A stretch of DNA of 64,000 bases. Origin: Vibrio alfacsensis. GTDB taxonomy: Bacteria > Pseudomonadota > Gammaproteobacteria > Enterobacterales > Vibrionaceae. The translations under genes and the position numbers were made by a program. The stretch covers positions 620,001-684,000 of the forward strand of contig NZ_CP032094.1 in the NCBI RefSeq assembly GCF_003544875.1, read 5' to 3'. Below the pieces are notes generated by a model. The model saw nothing but the letters and a program-made list of their open reading frames with translations. It ran no database searches and was not told the origin of the DNA. Each line of letters opens with the position of its first letter. Position 1 is the stretch's first letter. Positions 40,949 through 50,769 of the stretch are shown here, piece after piece.

Positions 40949-42514
40949 TTATTTCATCTTGTTTACTTCTTGCTGAAGTTGGTCAAGTTGCTTCATCTTC
41001 CCTTGTAGACCAAGAGACTGATAGTCGATAGCGGCTGGATTCATCAACTGGCCCTGCTGCATTGGGTAGTCAGGTAGAGTCTGGAAGAATTCACCAAGTA
41101 CGTCTTGAATTGGTACGAATAACCACATGTTGTCCGCCATCCAGCGTAGATACATGCCAGACTCATGTGGTGCTTTTTCAAATGGGTCTGCGCGTAGATG
41201 AATGATCTGCGGCCAGTTTGGTGAGAAGCGAATCGCGTTAGAGATGTCACCTTCAAGAACCGCAAAGTTCAGTTTCCAATCATGCCAGCGTACCGCATTT
41301 AGCTCCCCATTTGCAGTGAAGTAAAGGAGTGACTCGCGTGGGGCTTTTTCTTCTTTACCTTGGAAGTAAGGCATAAAGTTGTAACCATCAATGTGAACGC
41401 GCCAATCTTTACCGTTTGCTTTATAGCCCTCAGCCAGTTTCTCTTTTACATCTGGAACGCCAGCCGCCGACATCAGTGTTGGTAGCCAATCTTGGTGTGC
41501 CATCATCTCATTGATTTTGGTTCCTGGTTCGATCACAGCAGGCCAACGAACTAATTGAGGAACGCGCATACCGCCTTCCCAAGTGGTGCCTTTCTCTCCG
41601 TGGAACGGAGTTGCGCCGCCATCAGGCCATGTTGCTGTCTCCGCGCCGTTATCGGTTGAGTAGATAACGATGGTGTTATCAGCAACACCTAGCTCGTCAA
41701 GTTTATCTAGCAAAACGCCAACGTGGTCATCATGCTCTAGCATGCCATCGGCGTAGATACTGATGCCAGATGCGCCTTGGTATTTTTCTTGTAAGCGTGT
41801 CCAGACGTGCATTCGAGTGGTGTTGTGCCAAATAAAGAATGGCTTATCAGCTTTCACCGCTTTTTCCATAAAGGCCAGTGACGTTTCTAGGAACTCTTCG
41901 TCTGCGTGCTCCATACGTTTACGCGTCATAGGGCCGGTATCTTCAATTTTACCGTCAGCAAACGACTTAATGACTCCGCGAGGACCATAGTTTTTACGGA
42001 ATTCTGGATCTTTCGGGTAGTAGTAGGTTTCAGGCTCTTCTTCTGCATTGAGGTGGTAAAGGTTACCAAAGAATTCATCGAAACCGTGGTTGGTTGGTAA
42101 ATGTTGGTCTTGGTCGCCTAAGTGATTCTTACCAAACTGGGCGGTCATGTAACCTTGTTCTTTTAGCAAGTCAGCAATTGTTGGCGCCCAATCAGGGATA
42201 CCATGTGTTGATCCCGGCATACCAATGGTAAGCAAACCAGTGCGGAATGGCTCTTGGCCAGTAATAAATGCAGCACGTCCGGCAGTACAAGATTGCTGAC
42301 CATAGTGATCAGTAAATAGGGCACCTTCATTAGCAATACGGTCGATGTTTGGGGTTTCGTATCCCATCATACCTTGGTTATATGCACTGATATTCCAGTA
42401 ACCCACATCATCACCAAATATCGCAAGGATGTTCGGTTTGTCTGCTGCAATTGCTGCGCTAGAGGTTGCCAGTACGCCGATACCGACAGCTAGCTTGCTC
42501 ATTTGGTTAGCCAT
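40949..42514 (-). CDS. Exported Cys-type sulfatase A (arylsulfatase family)
   Basis: A 521-residue protein with a Sec signal peptide (about 1-24, ending AAIAA-DK). Sulfatase-family metal ligands appear in FGDDVGYWN, STDNGAETATW and GKNHLGDQD. The active-site signature is SCTAGR with C76, a CxAxR variant of the CxPxR motif; this Cys must become formylglycine for activity. Sulfatases of this kind hydrolyse sulfate esters in the periplasm. Its close paralogue is divergently encoded 342 bp away, and a maturase (anSME) lies about 16 kb along. The natural substrate is unknown; calling it an arylsulfatase is by family only. Confidence 0.9.
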   Translation of the reverse strand: MANQMSKLAVGIGVLATSSAAIAADKPNILAIFGDDVGYWNISAYNQGMMGYETPNIDRIANEGALFTDHYGQQSCTAGRAAFITGQEPFRTGLLTIGMPGSTHGIPDWAPTIADLLKEQGYMTAQFGKNHLGDQDQHLPTNHGFDEFFGNLYHLNAEEEPETYYYPKDPEFRKNYGPRGVIKSFADGKIEDTGPMTRKRMEHADEEFLETSLAFMEKAVKADKPFFIWHNTTRMHVWTRLQEKYQGASGISIYADGMLEHDDHVGVLLDKLDELGVADNTIVIYSTDNGAETATWPDGGATPFHGEKGTTWEGGMRVPQLVRWPAVIEPGTKINEMMAHQDWLPTLMSAAGVPDVKEKLAEGYKANGKDWRVHIDGYNFMPYFQGKEEKAPRESLLYFTANGELNAVRWHDWKLNFAVLEGDISNAIRFSPNWPQIIHLRADPFEKAPHESGMYLRWMADNMWLFVPIQDVLGEFFQTLPDYPMQQGQLMNPAAIDYQSLGLQGKMKQLDQLQQEVNKMK

Positions 42515-42856
42515 AATAACTCCAAATCGGTTGAAAGTTGGAAAAGAAGAAAGAATAAGCTCTTAATTCGTTGGCTTTTAAGTTAATGATGTTGTTGAAG
42601 AATGTCGCTTTATAGTGGTTATAACTATAGGTTATGCCTTTATGTAAGGTATTGAATGTTATATGTATTGTTGGTTTATGGGCTGTCGTGACGAAAATTG
42701 AAGCGAGACTTTGGTCACGTTGATGGCTTATGAAAACATGACAACGACCTTAGTCTTAAATGAATGATTTCTATGCTACACGATTCGCATTCGTTCATTT
42801 TGTGAGCTATATGTTTGTGTGCAGGAAGCACATTTTTAATACAGACAGAGGTTTAT
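42515..42856. promoter_or_regulatory. Divergent promoter region of the two sulfatases
   Basis: This 342-bp spacer carries the dyad at 42620-42636 and a second inverted repeat, CGTGAC at 42687-42692 against GTCACG at 42714-42719. I see no gene. A GTG at 42815 is in frame with sulfatase B but lacks a ribosome site. Confidence 0.55.
42620..42636. promoter_or_regulatory. Candidate operator dyad, site 1 (TATAAC-N5-GTTATG)
   Basis: The 17-bp element TATAAC-TATAG-GTTATG lies between the divergent sulfatases and contains a T-N11-A core as in LysR-type operators. Both half-sites recur exactly, with the same 5-bp spacer, upstream of moxR (46922-46938); a related dyad is upstream of anSME. The LysR gene at 54300 is the obvious candidate binder, by inference. 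Confidence 0.45.
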
Positions 42857-44404
42857 ATGACAGCGAAATATGGCGTTACACGCCGATTAGCGATTCTTGC
42901 CGCTGCTTTAATTGGCGCGACAAGTAGCAGTATCGCAGCAGAGAAACCGAATATTCTGGTCATATGGGGGGATGATATTGGTCAGTCAAATATCAGTGCC
43001 TACACATTTGGACTAATGGGATATAAAACGCCAAATATTGATAGCATTGCAAAAGAAGGCATGATGTTTACGGATTATTATGGTGAACAGTCATGTACTG
43101 CGGGGCGCTCTACTTTCATTACAGGGCAATCAGTATTAAGAACAGGACTAAGTAAAGTTGGACTTCCTGGAGCGGATTTGGGTTTGCAGGCAGAAGATGC
43201 CACTATTGCTGAAATGCTTAAACCGCTTGGATATATGACAGGACAGTTTGGTAAGAACCACCTTGGTGATAAAGATGAACATCTTCCGACTAACCACGGC
43301 TTCGACGAATTTTTTGGCAACCTTTATCATTTGAACGCCGAGGAAGAGCCTGAGAATGTAGATTACCCGAAAGACCCAGAGTTTCGTAAGAAATTTGGTC
43401 CTCGTGGAGTCATTAAATCTTATGCCGATGGAAAAATCGAAGATACGGGGCCACTTACTCGTAAGCGTATGGAAACCGTCGATGAAGAAACGTTAGATGC
43501 AGCGCTGGATTTTATGGATCGAGCCGTGAAAGCTGACAAGCCTTTCTTTGTCTGGTGGAACGCAACGCGTATGCATTTCCGCACCCACGTGAAAGAAGAA
43601 AATTTAGGTAAAACGGGCATTAGCTTCTACGCGGATGGCATGGTAGAGCATGATAACCAAGTTGGTGAGTTGCTAAAAAAAGTGGATGATCTCGGCATTA
43701 AAGATAATACGATCGTATTTTATTCTACCGACAACGGACCACATATGAACTCGTGGCCGGATGCGGGTACAACGCCTTTCCGTGGAGAGAAGAACACAAA
43801 CTGGGAAGGGGCTTTCCGCGTGCCAGCGATGGTTCGCTGGCCGGGTAAAATTGAACCGGGCAGTGTCTCTAATGAAATTATGCACCATATGGATTGGATG
43901 CCAACGTTAGTTGCCGCCGCTGGTGATGATCAAATTAAAGAAAAACTGTTAAAAGGCTATAAAGCGGGCGATAAGACGTTCAAAAATCATCTTGATGGTT
44001 ATAACTTCTTACCTTACTTAATGGGTGAAGAAGAGAAAGGCCCACGTGAAGAAATTTTCTATTTCACGGATGACGGTGATTTGAGTTCTCTTCGTTTCCG
44101 CAATTGGAAAATCGTGTTCTTAGAGCAGCGTGCACAAGGAACACTGCGTATATGGGCAGAACCATTCACCCCGCTGCGTGTACCTAAGATCTTTAACCTA
44201 CGTATGGACCCTTATGAAGTCGCAGATATTACATCGAACACGTACTATGATTGGCTGATTGATCATGCGTACATGCTAGTACCTGCACAGGCTTATGTTG
44301 GTAAGTTCCTAGCGACGTTTGAAGAATTCCCGCCAAGACAGAAAGCGGCGAGCTTCTCACTGGATCAAGTGATGGAGAAACTTCAGGAAAGCCATAATAA
44401 ATAG
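42857..44404 (+). CDS. Exported Cys-type sulfatase B (arylsulfatase family)
   Basis: A 515-residue paralogue of sulfatase A, with signal peptide about 1-28 (ALIGATSSSIAA), metal ligands in WGDDIGQSN, GKNHLGDKD and STDNGPHMNSW, and the same SCTAGR active site (C80). Long stretches are shared with sulfatase A, for example HLPTNHGFDEFFGNLYHLNA, so the pair arose by duplication. Start: AGAGG at 42847-42851 precedes ATG 42857; the in-frame GTG at 42815 is rejected. It needs formylglycine maturation, probably by the anSME at 58614. Substrate unknown. Confidence 0.9.
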   Translation: MTAKYGVTRRLAILAAALIGATSSSIAAEKPNILVIWGDDIGQSNISAYTFGLMGYKTPNIDSIAKEGMMFTDYYGEQSCTAGRSTFITGQSVLRTGLSKVGLPGADLGLQAEDATIAEMLKPLGYMTGQFGKNHLGDKDEHLPTNHGFDEFFGNLYHLNAEEEPENVDYPKDPEFRKKFGPRGVIKSYADGKIEDTGPLTRKRMETVDEETLDAALDFMDRAVKADKPFFVWWNATRMHFRTHVKEENLGKTGISFYADGMVEHDNQVGELLKKVDDLGIKDNTIVFYSTDNGPHMNSWPDAGTTPFRGEKNTNWEGAFRVPAMVRWPGKIEPGSVSNEIMHHMDWMPTLVAAAGDDQIKEKLLKGYKAGDKTFKNHLDGYNFLPYLMGEEEKGPREEIFYFTDDGDLSSLRFRNWKIVFLEQRAQGTLRIWAEPFTPLRVPKIFNLRMDPYEVADITSNTYYDWLIDHAYMLVPAQAYVGKFLATFEEFPPRQKAASFSLDQVMEKLQESHNK

Positions 44405-44423
44405 ATTGATTGCAACTAAACGT

Positions 44424-44448
44424 GGGGCTCTTCGGAGCCTCTTTTTTT
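44424..44448 (+). terminator. Intrinsic terminator after sulfatase B
   Basis: Stem GGGGCTC/GAGCCTC with a TTCG tetraloop and seven T. Confidence 0.85.
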
Positions 44449-44554
44449 GCGCTCTGTTTTAGTTTTCCTTAAAAGCCATGTAATTGCTTGTCTAATAAGA
44501 AGAAATACTTCTATCTTTTATTAGAGATAACACGATCACGAAACAAGGACAGTT

Positions 44555-46867
44555 ATGACTCAGTGGGCAAGTTGGAAGCAGGCGGTAATCGGCCTTGCTG
44601 CGCTCGTCAGTTTTTCTCTGTTTGCACAGGAAACGCCGCAATCAACCGAATCATCAACGCTAACTTATGTAGGCAGTAAAGCTTGCGTAGATTGTCACCA
44701 AAAAGAAACCAAAGCGTGGCAAGGTTCTCATCATGATATGGCGATGAGATATGCTGATGCACAGTCCGTATTGGGTGACTTTAACGAGCACACGTTTACA
44801 TTCGATAGAAAGCCAAACCGTTTTTATCGAAAAGGGGACGAGTATTGGGTCAATATCCAAGGTCCAGACGGAGAGTGGCACGACTACAAAATTAGCTATA
44901 CCTTTGGGTGGGAACCGCTTCAACAATACATGGTGGAGTTTGAAGATGGACGAGTCCAGCTCATTCCTTTTGCATGGGACTCGAGAAATAAAGAAGAGGG
45001 CGGTCAGCGTTGGTTCCATCTATACCCTGACACAACCCCTCAAGATGAATTCTATTGGGCGAATACTGGACAAAACTGGAACTTCATGTGTGCCGATTGT
45101 CACTCTACCAACTTAGAAAAGAACTACGATGCTCAAACGAATACCTATTCGACGACTTGGTCAGAGATTAATGTCGGCTGCGAAGCGTGCCATGGGCCTG
45201 CCAGTGAACACGTAGCGTTAGCAAAACTTGCAGAACAGTCTGGCAAATCGATCGCTTCTGCCAATCACTATGGGTTTGATCGTGGTTTAGGCACCGCAGT
45301 AAAAGAATGGGTGTACAAGGAGGGGCATAATACTCTGCAGCCAAAAGAAATCGCTATAACTCATCAGGTTAATACATGTGCTCAATGTCATAGTCGTCGA
45401 ACGCAATTAAACGAGACGGCTGATCATATCAAAGGTTCATTTTTTGATAAGTATCGCCTGAGCTTAATCACGCCCGAACTCTATCATCACGACGGGCAAA
45501 TTTACGATGAGGATTACGTTTTTGGGTCGTTCTTACAATCATCTATGGCAAAGAAAGGGGTCACTTGCACTAACTGCCATGAACCACATACGGCAGAACT
45601 GAAGATTCCAGAAGAGGCAGTGTGTCTGCAGTGTCATATTGGACCTGAGTATATGCCCGAGAATCACACTTTCCATGAGGCGAATACCGAAGCATCTAAA
45701 TGCACAACTTGCCACATGCCAGAAACAACGTATATGCAGGTCGATCCCCGTCGAGACCACAGTTGGCATGTTCCGCGCCCGGATTTGAGTCAGCATATTA
45801 ATACTCCCAATGTGTGTACGTCATGCCACGAAGATGAAACCAATCAGTGGGCGAGCCAAAAACTCAGCGAGTGGTTTCCAAATTCCAACTACCGTAATCA
45901 GCAGCACTTTTCTGTTGCCTTTTACGCGGATTCGATAGGGCACCGTGGCGCGCCGGATGCATTAGCTTATTCAGCACAAGATGTCTCATTGAGTGACATT
46001 ATTCGCGCCTCTGCATTGGAACGTATGGGGGGGAACATTGGTAAAAATACCTTGGTCGCGTTGGCAAGAGCGGTAAAGCATGAAAACGATATGATTCGTT
46101 TGGGCGCAATAGAGGGATCGTCTGGTTACGAGTTTAGCGATCGTTGGCAAATCCTTGAATCGCTTTTGTATGACCCAGTGCTATCTGTACGGGCAGAAAC
46201 TGCAGGCGCGTTAGTCCGTCATTATTCGGAAATGAATCCACTTCAACGCGATAAGCTGAGAGAACCGTTAGAAGATTATATAGAAATCCAACGTTTTAAT
46301 GCCGATCGCGGTTTTGGACGAACGAATCTTGCCAATGTATATCGAGATCTTGGTGAGATAGACAAAGCCATCATGTCTTACCGCAAAGCCATTGAAATAG
46401 AGCCTTATTTTGAAAACAGCTACGCTAACTTAGCGGATTTGTATCGTGCTCAGGGCAATGACAAAAAAGCATTAGAAACCTTGATGACTGGGATGGAAGC
46501 GCAGCCTAAATCGAGTGCATTGCCTTACAGTGCTGGCTTGGCTTGGCTTCGTATTGGAGATGGCGTTCAAGCAAACCAATACTTGAAACAAGCCGCTGAA
46601 ACTGCCCAAGAAAATCCACAATACTGGTATGTCTATGGACTCGCGTTAGAAAAGAGTGATGCACTAGCGGCAAGTAAAGCTTTGAATACGGCGTATCGAG
46701 TCGGAGGCAATCCACAACATCTATATGCTGAGTGTGAAGTGCTAGCGAGGAATTATAAGCAGGGCTCAATTGCTTTTGCGTTTGAGCAATGTACCAAGCA
46801 GCTTAGTGAGTTTGCACCGCCAGAAGTTATTGAGCAGTTAAGGGCGGTAATAACGAACGCAAGATAA
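44555..46867 (+). CDS. Octaheme c-type cytochrome fused to HEAT and TPR repeats
   Basis: A 770-residue exported protein (signal peptide about 1-24, ending LFA-QE). Eight CXXCH heme motifs lie at about residues 44, 179, 209, 275, 338, 357, 383 and 421, an arrangement like cytochrome c554-type multiheme proteins. From about 460 come HEAT-like repeats (LVALARAVKHENDMIRLGAI) and then TPR units (about 580-740). The C-terminal half closely resembles the protein at 59947. By family it should carry electrons in the periplasm; the TPR half likely binds a partner. It lies between sulfatase B (terminator between) and moxR. Its electron donor or acceptor is unknown. Confidence 0.88.
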   Translation: MTQWASWKQAVIGLAALVSFSLFAQETPQSTESSTLTYVGSKACVDCHQKETKAWQGSHHDMAMRYADAQSVLGDFNEHTFTFDRKPNRFYRKGDEYWVNIQGPDGEWHDYKISYTFGWEPLQQYMVEFEDGRVQLIPFAWDSRNKEEGGQRWFHLYPDTTPQDEFYWANTGQNWNFMCADCHSTNLEKNYDAQTNTYSTTWSEINVGCEACHGPASEHVALAKLAEQSGKSIASANHYGFDRGLGTAVKEWVYKEGHNTLQPKEIAITHQVNTCAQCHSRRTQLNETADHIKGSFFDKYRLSLITPELYHHDGQIYDEDYVFGSFLQSSMAKKGVTCTNCHEPHTAELKIPEEAVCLQCHIGPEYMPENHTFHEANTEASKCTTCHMPETTYMQVDPRRDHSWHVPRPDLSQHINTPNVCTSCHEDETNQWASQKLSEWFPNSNYRNQQHFSVAFYADSIGHRGAPDALAYSAQDVSLSDIIRASALERMGGNIGKNTLVALARAVKHENDMIRLGAIEGSSGYEFSDRWQILESLLYDPVLSVRAETAGALVRHYSEMNPLQRDKLREPLEDYIEIQRFNADRGFGRTNLANVYRDLGEIDKAIMSYRKAIEIEPYFENSYANLADLYRAQGNDKKALETLMTGMEAQPKSSALPYSAGLAWLRIGDGVQANQYLKQAAETAQENPQYWYVYGLALEKSDALAASKALNTAYRVGGNPQHLYAECEVLARNYKQGSIAFAFEQCTKQLSEFAPPEVIEQLRAVITNAR

Positions 46868-46921
46868 AGAACTTGGCAAGGAAAAGACTTGGCTAGTTAC
46901 AAAATAAGTAGGTATGAAGTT

Positions 46922-46938
46922 TATAACCAATAGTTATG
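46922..46938. promoter_or_regulatory. Candidate operator dyad, site 2 (TATAAC-N5-GTTATG)
   Basis: TATAAC-CAATA-GTTATG, 54 bp upstream of the moxR start. Both half-sites and the spacing equal site 1 at 42620-42636. Confidence 0.45.
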
Positions 46939-46991
46939 ACGCTTGTGAGTAGGATGTATACAGCAAAAGATTGAATATTCGAGGAAAAGTT

Positions 46992-47975
46992 ATGAACCAC
47001 GCGCAACAAGCTATTAATGAATTAATCGAACAAACAGAAAAAAGTGTTATCGGACAAAGTCATGTGGTTCAGGCTTTGGTGATTGGACTGTTAACCAACG
47101 GCCATGTGTTACTGGAGGGCCTGCCGGGAACAGCAAAAACACGATCAGTGAAATCTTTAGCGAATCTGCTTGATACCAGTTTTGGTCGAATTCAGTTTAC
47201 GCCAGATTTGTTGCCATCGGATGTGACTGGCACGGAGGTATATCAAGAACTGGATGGAAAGCCGCAACTGCATTTTCAGCCAGGCCCTATTTTTAACAGT
47301 ATTGTTTTGGCTGATGAGGTCAATCGTGCGCCAGCGAAAGTTCAAGCAGCACTGTTAGAAGCGATGGCAGAGGGAACGATTACAGTTGGTGATAAGACGC
47401 ACGTGCTACCCGATCTCTTTATGGTGCTAGCAACGCAAAATCCAGTCGAGCAAGAGGGGACCTACCCATTACCTGAAGCGCAGATGGACCGTTTCATCAT
47501 GAAAGTGACCGTCGATTACCCTGAGGATGATGCAGAGCGAGATATTATTCGTCTTGTACGTAGCGAGGAGTTGGGCTCGGAAATCAGCAGTGAATTGGTG
47601 ACCCCGAAACACATATCTTCTGATCTGGTTATTGAAGCCCGCCGTCAGTTGCCATCAATTGCGGTTTCTGATCTTGTTGAACGCTATATTGTGGCTTTAG
47701 TCATGGCGACACGCAAGCCTGAGCGTTACCCAGACTCACAATTGCAGCAATGGATTGAAATTGGCTCAAGCCCTCGAGCCTCAATCTCTTTAGACAAATG
47801 CGCACGTGCTTATGCTTGGTTACAAGGTCGTGACTACGTCATACCGGATGACGTTCGTGCGATGGTGCCATCTGTACTCGGTCACCGCTTTTCACTGTCA
47901 TATGATGCACTTGCAGATGGTGTCGATCACCTGCGTGTGGTGCAAGAGTTGCTCGATTGTGTAGAAATTGGATAA
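46992..47975 (+). CDS. MoxR-family AAA+ ATPase
   Basis: A 327-residue AAA+ ATPase of the MoxR class: Walker A GLPGTAKT, Walker B VLADEVNRAP, sensor 1 LATQNPVEQEG, arginine-finger region PLPEAQMDRF. MoxR proteins act as chaperones that insert cofactors or assemble complexes, working with VWA proteins. Start: GAGGA at 46981-46985 precedes ATG 46992; an upstream TTG is rejected. It heads a run of six genes (MoxR, DUF58, DUF4381, VWA, VWA-TPR, BatD) with tiny gaps or overlaps, the standard MoxR/Bat operon. The client is unknown; the octaheme cytochrome or sulfatases next door are candidates. Confidence 0.92.
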   Translation: MNHAQQAINELIEQTEKSVIGQSHVVQALVIGLLTNGHVLLEGLPGTAKTRSVKSLANLLDTSFGRIQFTPDLLPSDVTGTEVYQELDGKPQLHFQPGPIFNSIVLADEVNRAPAKVQAALLEAMAEGTITVGDKTHVLPDLFMVLATQNPVEQEGTYPLPEAQMDRFIMKVTVDYPEDDAERDIIRLVRSEELGSEISSELVTPKHISSDLVIEARRQLPSIAVSDLVERYIVALVMATRKPERYPDSQLQQWIEIGSSPRASISLDKCARAYAWLQGRDYVIPDDVRAMVPSVLGHRFSLSYDALADGVDHLRVVQELLDCVEIG

Positions 47976-47987
47976 GCAGGAGGGACT

Positions 47988-48950
47988 ATGGCAAAGCCAA
48001 CGCTTGCTCCTCAATCCCAAGGGATTGACCCTCGTTTGTATTGTGATTACTCCCGTTTAGTACGTTTACAAGCGCAAGCCGAATCGTTCAGCCTACTGCC
48101 ACACTTAAAAGCGGGGAGTGTGCTTTCTGGTCGTCATAACTCATTATTCCGCGGACGAGGTTTGAACTTTGAAGAACTACGTCACTACCAGCTAGGGGAC
48201 GACATCCGAAACCTAGATTGGAAAGTCACCATGCGAACCGGCAAACCGCATGTTCGCAGTTACACCGAAGAAAAAGATCGCAATGTGCTTGTCTGTGTAG
48301 ACCAACGCAGTGCAATGTTTTTTGCCTCGACCGAGGTCATGAAATCTGTGGTCGCTGCTGAAGTCGCTGCTATGTGTGGTTGGCGAGTATTAAAAGATGG
48401 CGATCGCGTGGGTTTCGTTATCGCATCTGATTCAGCTTTATATCACAGTAAAGCCCAGCGTTCGCAAAACGATCTGCTCGCTCAACTGAAACGACTCTCT
48501 CAAGCCAACCAGCGCTTGAATGTGGACTCGTTAGATTCAGATAGAGTGACGTTCAGCAAATGGATTGAGTTAATCAAACGCATGAAGCTAAAACAATCAA
48601 CGCTGATTTTCATCAGTGATTGGCGCGATTGCGAAGAGCACCACCTTGATCAGCTTAAGCAGCTTCAACAACACAATGACGTTCTCGCGGTGATGGTGAG
48701 CGATCCACTAGAGCAGTCGCTCCCTCAAGATTTGGCGAAAGTGAAATGGGTGATTGGTGACGGCCGTTATCAACTCAATTTAGACAGCAAAGCAAAAGTT
48801 GACGCGGCGAGCGCAAGCCTTAATGAGAAAGCGCAATTACAACGTCAGTCACTCGCACAGCTAATGGCAATCAAAAATCTCCCGCATATTGAACTCGATA
48901 CAACAGGTGAGCACATTACTCAATTTCAGAAGCGAATTGGAGGTCGATAA
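47988..48950 (+). CDS. DUF58 domain protein of the MoxR operon
   Basis: 320 residues with the DUF58 signature GRGLNFEELRHYQLGDDIRN followed by a VWA-like core (VLVCVDQRSAMFFAS). DUF58 proteins regularly accompany MoxR ATPases and may link the ATPase to membrane VWA partners. GGAGGG lies just upstream of ATG 47988, 12 bp after moxR. Confidence 0.9.
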   Translation: MAKPTLAPQSQGIDPRLYCDYSRLVRLQAQAESFSLLPHLKAGSVLSGRHNSLFRGRGLNFEELRHYQLGDDIRNLDWKVTMRTGKPHVRSYTEEKDRNVLVCVDQRSAMFFASTEVMKSVVAAEVAAMCGWRVLKDGDRVGFVIASDSALYHSKAQRSQNDLLAQLKRLSQANQRLNVDSLDSDRVTFSKWIELIKRMKLKQSTLIFISDWRDCEEHHLDQLKQLQQHNDVLAVMVSDPLEQSLPQDLAKVKWVIGDGRYQLNLDSKAKVDAASASLNEKAQLQRQSLAQLMAIKNLPHIELDTTGEHITQFQKRIGGR

Positions 48951-49502
48951 ATGACGGAACTGCATACGCCTCCAAGTACTTATATTTTGCGCGAACTTCA
49001 TGATGTTACCGTGCCGGAAAGTGTCAGTTGGGTGCCACAAACCATAGGTTGGAAAATCCTTGCCGTCGTTGGTGCGATTGTACTTATGTATCTGGGCTAC
49101 CGACTTGCGCACCATTGGTGGGATAACCGTTATCGTAAAGAAGCTATTGAAGCGATTTCTCGCGTGAATCCAGATGACGCGAGTATGCCCATAGCGCTGT
49201 TCTCGATTTTAAAAATTGTATTGATTCATCTCGATAGCCGTCATGCTCGCTTGTTTGATAGCGCGTTCCTGCGCAAGTTAGATGAGCTTAACCCCAAGCA
49301 TAAAATGTTTGATGACGAACTCTCCAAACGATGGCTGCAAAGTATCGTTGACCCAAGTATTGAATTGGGAAAAACAAAGCGTTTACAACTTCTTGAACGC
49401 GCAACTGAGTGGGTGAAAGAGCACGATGAGAACGCTCACAATATTGAAAAGCGCACGCTTGCTTACAAAGCGCGTGCATTAAAAGGAGGTCGCCATGGGT
49501 GA
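48951..49502 (+). CDS. DUF4381 membrane protein of the MoxR operon
   Basis: 183 residues: a short N-terminal segment with SWVPQTIGWK, one membrane helix (about 32-52, ILAVVGAIVLMYLGYRL), then a cytoplasmic helical domain. The layout and place fit DUF4381, a standard member of Bat operons. The ATG follows the DUF58 stop directly and GGAGGT overlaps that gene's end. Confidence 0.88.
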   Translation: MTELHTPPSTYILRELHDVTVPESVSWVPQTIGWKILAVVGAIVLMYLGYRLAHHWWDNRYRKEAIEAISRVNPDDASMPIALFSILKIVLIHLDSRHARLFDSAFLRKLDELNPKHKMFDDELSKRWLQSIVDPSIELGKTKRLQLLERATEWVKEHDENAHNIEKRTLAYKARALKGGRHG

Positions 49503-50769
49503 TCTTCTTACTTCATGGCTGGGCATGAGCAGTTTTGAATTTGAGCATCCACTTTGGTTCATTATTCTACCGTTACCTTTGGTGGTGTATTACGTTGTCC
49601 CTGCGTATCGAACCAAACAAATGGCGATTAAAGTGCCGTTTTTTCGCCAGCTTGTGGATGCCATTGGTGAAACACCCTCAGAAGGGGCAAGCCAACTCAC
49701 CCCAAGCTGGTGGCAACGCGCGACGCTTATCATTTCTTGGCTCTTAGTTGTGACCGCAATGGCAAAGCCGACAGTACTTGGCGAGCCACAGGTGCGTGAA
49801 AGTTTGGGGCGTGATGTCATGGTTGTGGTCGATTTGTCAGGTTCGATGGCAGAGCAAGATTTCACATCAAAAACCGGAGAAAAAATCACTCGTCTTGATG
49901 CCGCCAAAGAGGTGTTGAGCGACTTTGCCAAAACGCGTAAAGGCGACCGTCTAGGTCTGATTTTGTTCGGCGATGCAGCATTTGTGCAAACTCCATTCAC
50001 ACCCGATCAAAAAGTGTGGTTAGAGCTCCTTAACCAAACGGATGTGGCAATGGCAGGGCAGAGCACTCATTTAGGCGATGCAATTGGTTTGGCTATTAAG
50101 GTGTTTGAGCAAAGCGAAGAGTCACGTTCTGATGTTGAAAAGAGCAAAGAGAAAGTCGCGATTGTTCTGACTGATGGAAATGATACAGGAAGCTTCGTCG
50201 AGCCGATTGATGCTGCGAAAGTCGCGAAAGCCAAAGATGTACGTATCCACGTGATTGCCATGGGTGATCCACAAACCGTGGGTGAAACCGCGTTAGATAT
50301 GGAGACCATCAAACGAATAGCAAAAGAATCCGGAGGTGAAGCGTTTCAAGCCCTCAATCGTGATGAATTGGCGAAAGCCTATGATGAGATTGGTAAGTTA
50401 GAGCCACAGCTTTATGAAAGTACCACTTACCGTCCTAAGCAAAGTTTGCATCATTACTTAATGGCTTTGGTGGTTGCGATGTATTTAACTGCGTTCACCT
50501 TGGCGACATTTAAGCGTCGTCGCCTTTCGGTAAACAGCGGTAATTCTGCTCAAACACAAAGTGTAAAAGAAGCGGCGCCATGTTTGATTCTCCTTTATTT
50601 GGGGTTGGAGCAGAGCAGTTTTTACTCAGTTCCACTTTATTCGCCCGCTGTGGCTCATCGCTTTTATTCCTATGCTCCTTTTATTGTGGTTAAGATGGCG
50701 AGAAGAAAGCAAACCAAGTTGGAAAGACATTCTTCCAGAGCATTTACGCCAAGCACTGACGATCGGTGA
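49495..50769 (+). CDS. batA: Membrane VWA-domain protein (BatA-like), 3' end uncertain
   Basis: N-terminal membrane helices (about 20-38 and 80-97), a VWA domain with an intact MIDAS (VVDLSGSMAEQDF, then QSTHLGD and LTDGNDTG), and a C-terminal helix (about 320-340, YLMALVVAMYLTAFTLATF). Such proteins anchor a metal-binding VWA domain facing the periplasm. The start overlaps the DUF4381 stop by 8 nt. The frame runs 190 bp into the next gene, and the last 60 or so residues (after about KEAAP) look like an out-of-frame translation of that gene. The true stop is probably near 50540-50590, with a base error just before it. Confidence 0.85.
   Translation: MGDLLTSWLGMSSFEFEHPLWFIILPLPLVVYYVVPAYRTKQMAIKVPFFRQLVDAIGETPSEGASQLTPSWWQRATLIISWLLVVTAMAKPTVLGEPQVRESLGRDVMVVVDLSGSMAEQDFTSKTGEKITRLDAAKEVLSDFAKTRKGDRLGLILFGDAAFVQTPFTPDQKVWLELLNQTDVAMAGQSTHLGDAIGLAIKVFEQSEESRSDVEKSKEKVAIVLTDGNDTGSFVEPIDAAKVAKAKDVRIHVIAMGDPQTVGETALDMETIKRIAKESGGEAFQALNRDELAKAYDEIGKLEPQLYESTTYRPKQSLHHYLMALVVAMYLTAFTLATFKRRRLSVNSGNSAQTQSVKEAAPCLILLYLGLEQSSFYSVPLYSPAVAHRFYSYAPFIVVKMARRKQTKLERHSSRAFTPSTDDR

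Noticed and set aside
50590..50769. C-terminal extension of the first VWA protein
   Set aside because: Its residues are an out-of-frame reading of the next gene's start and show no family similarity; the true stop is probably earlier.
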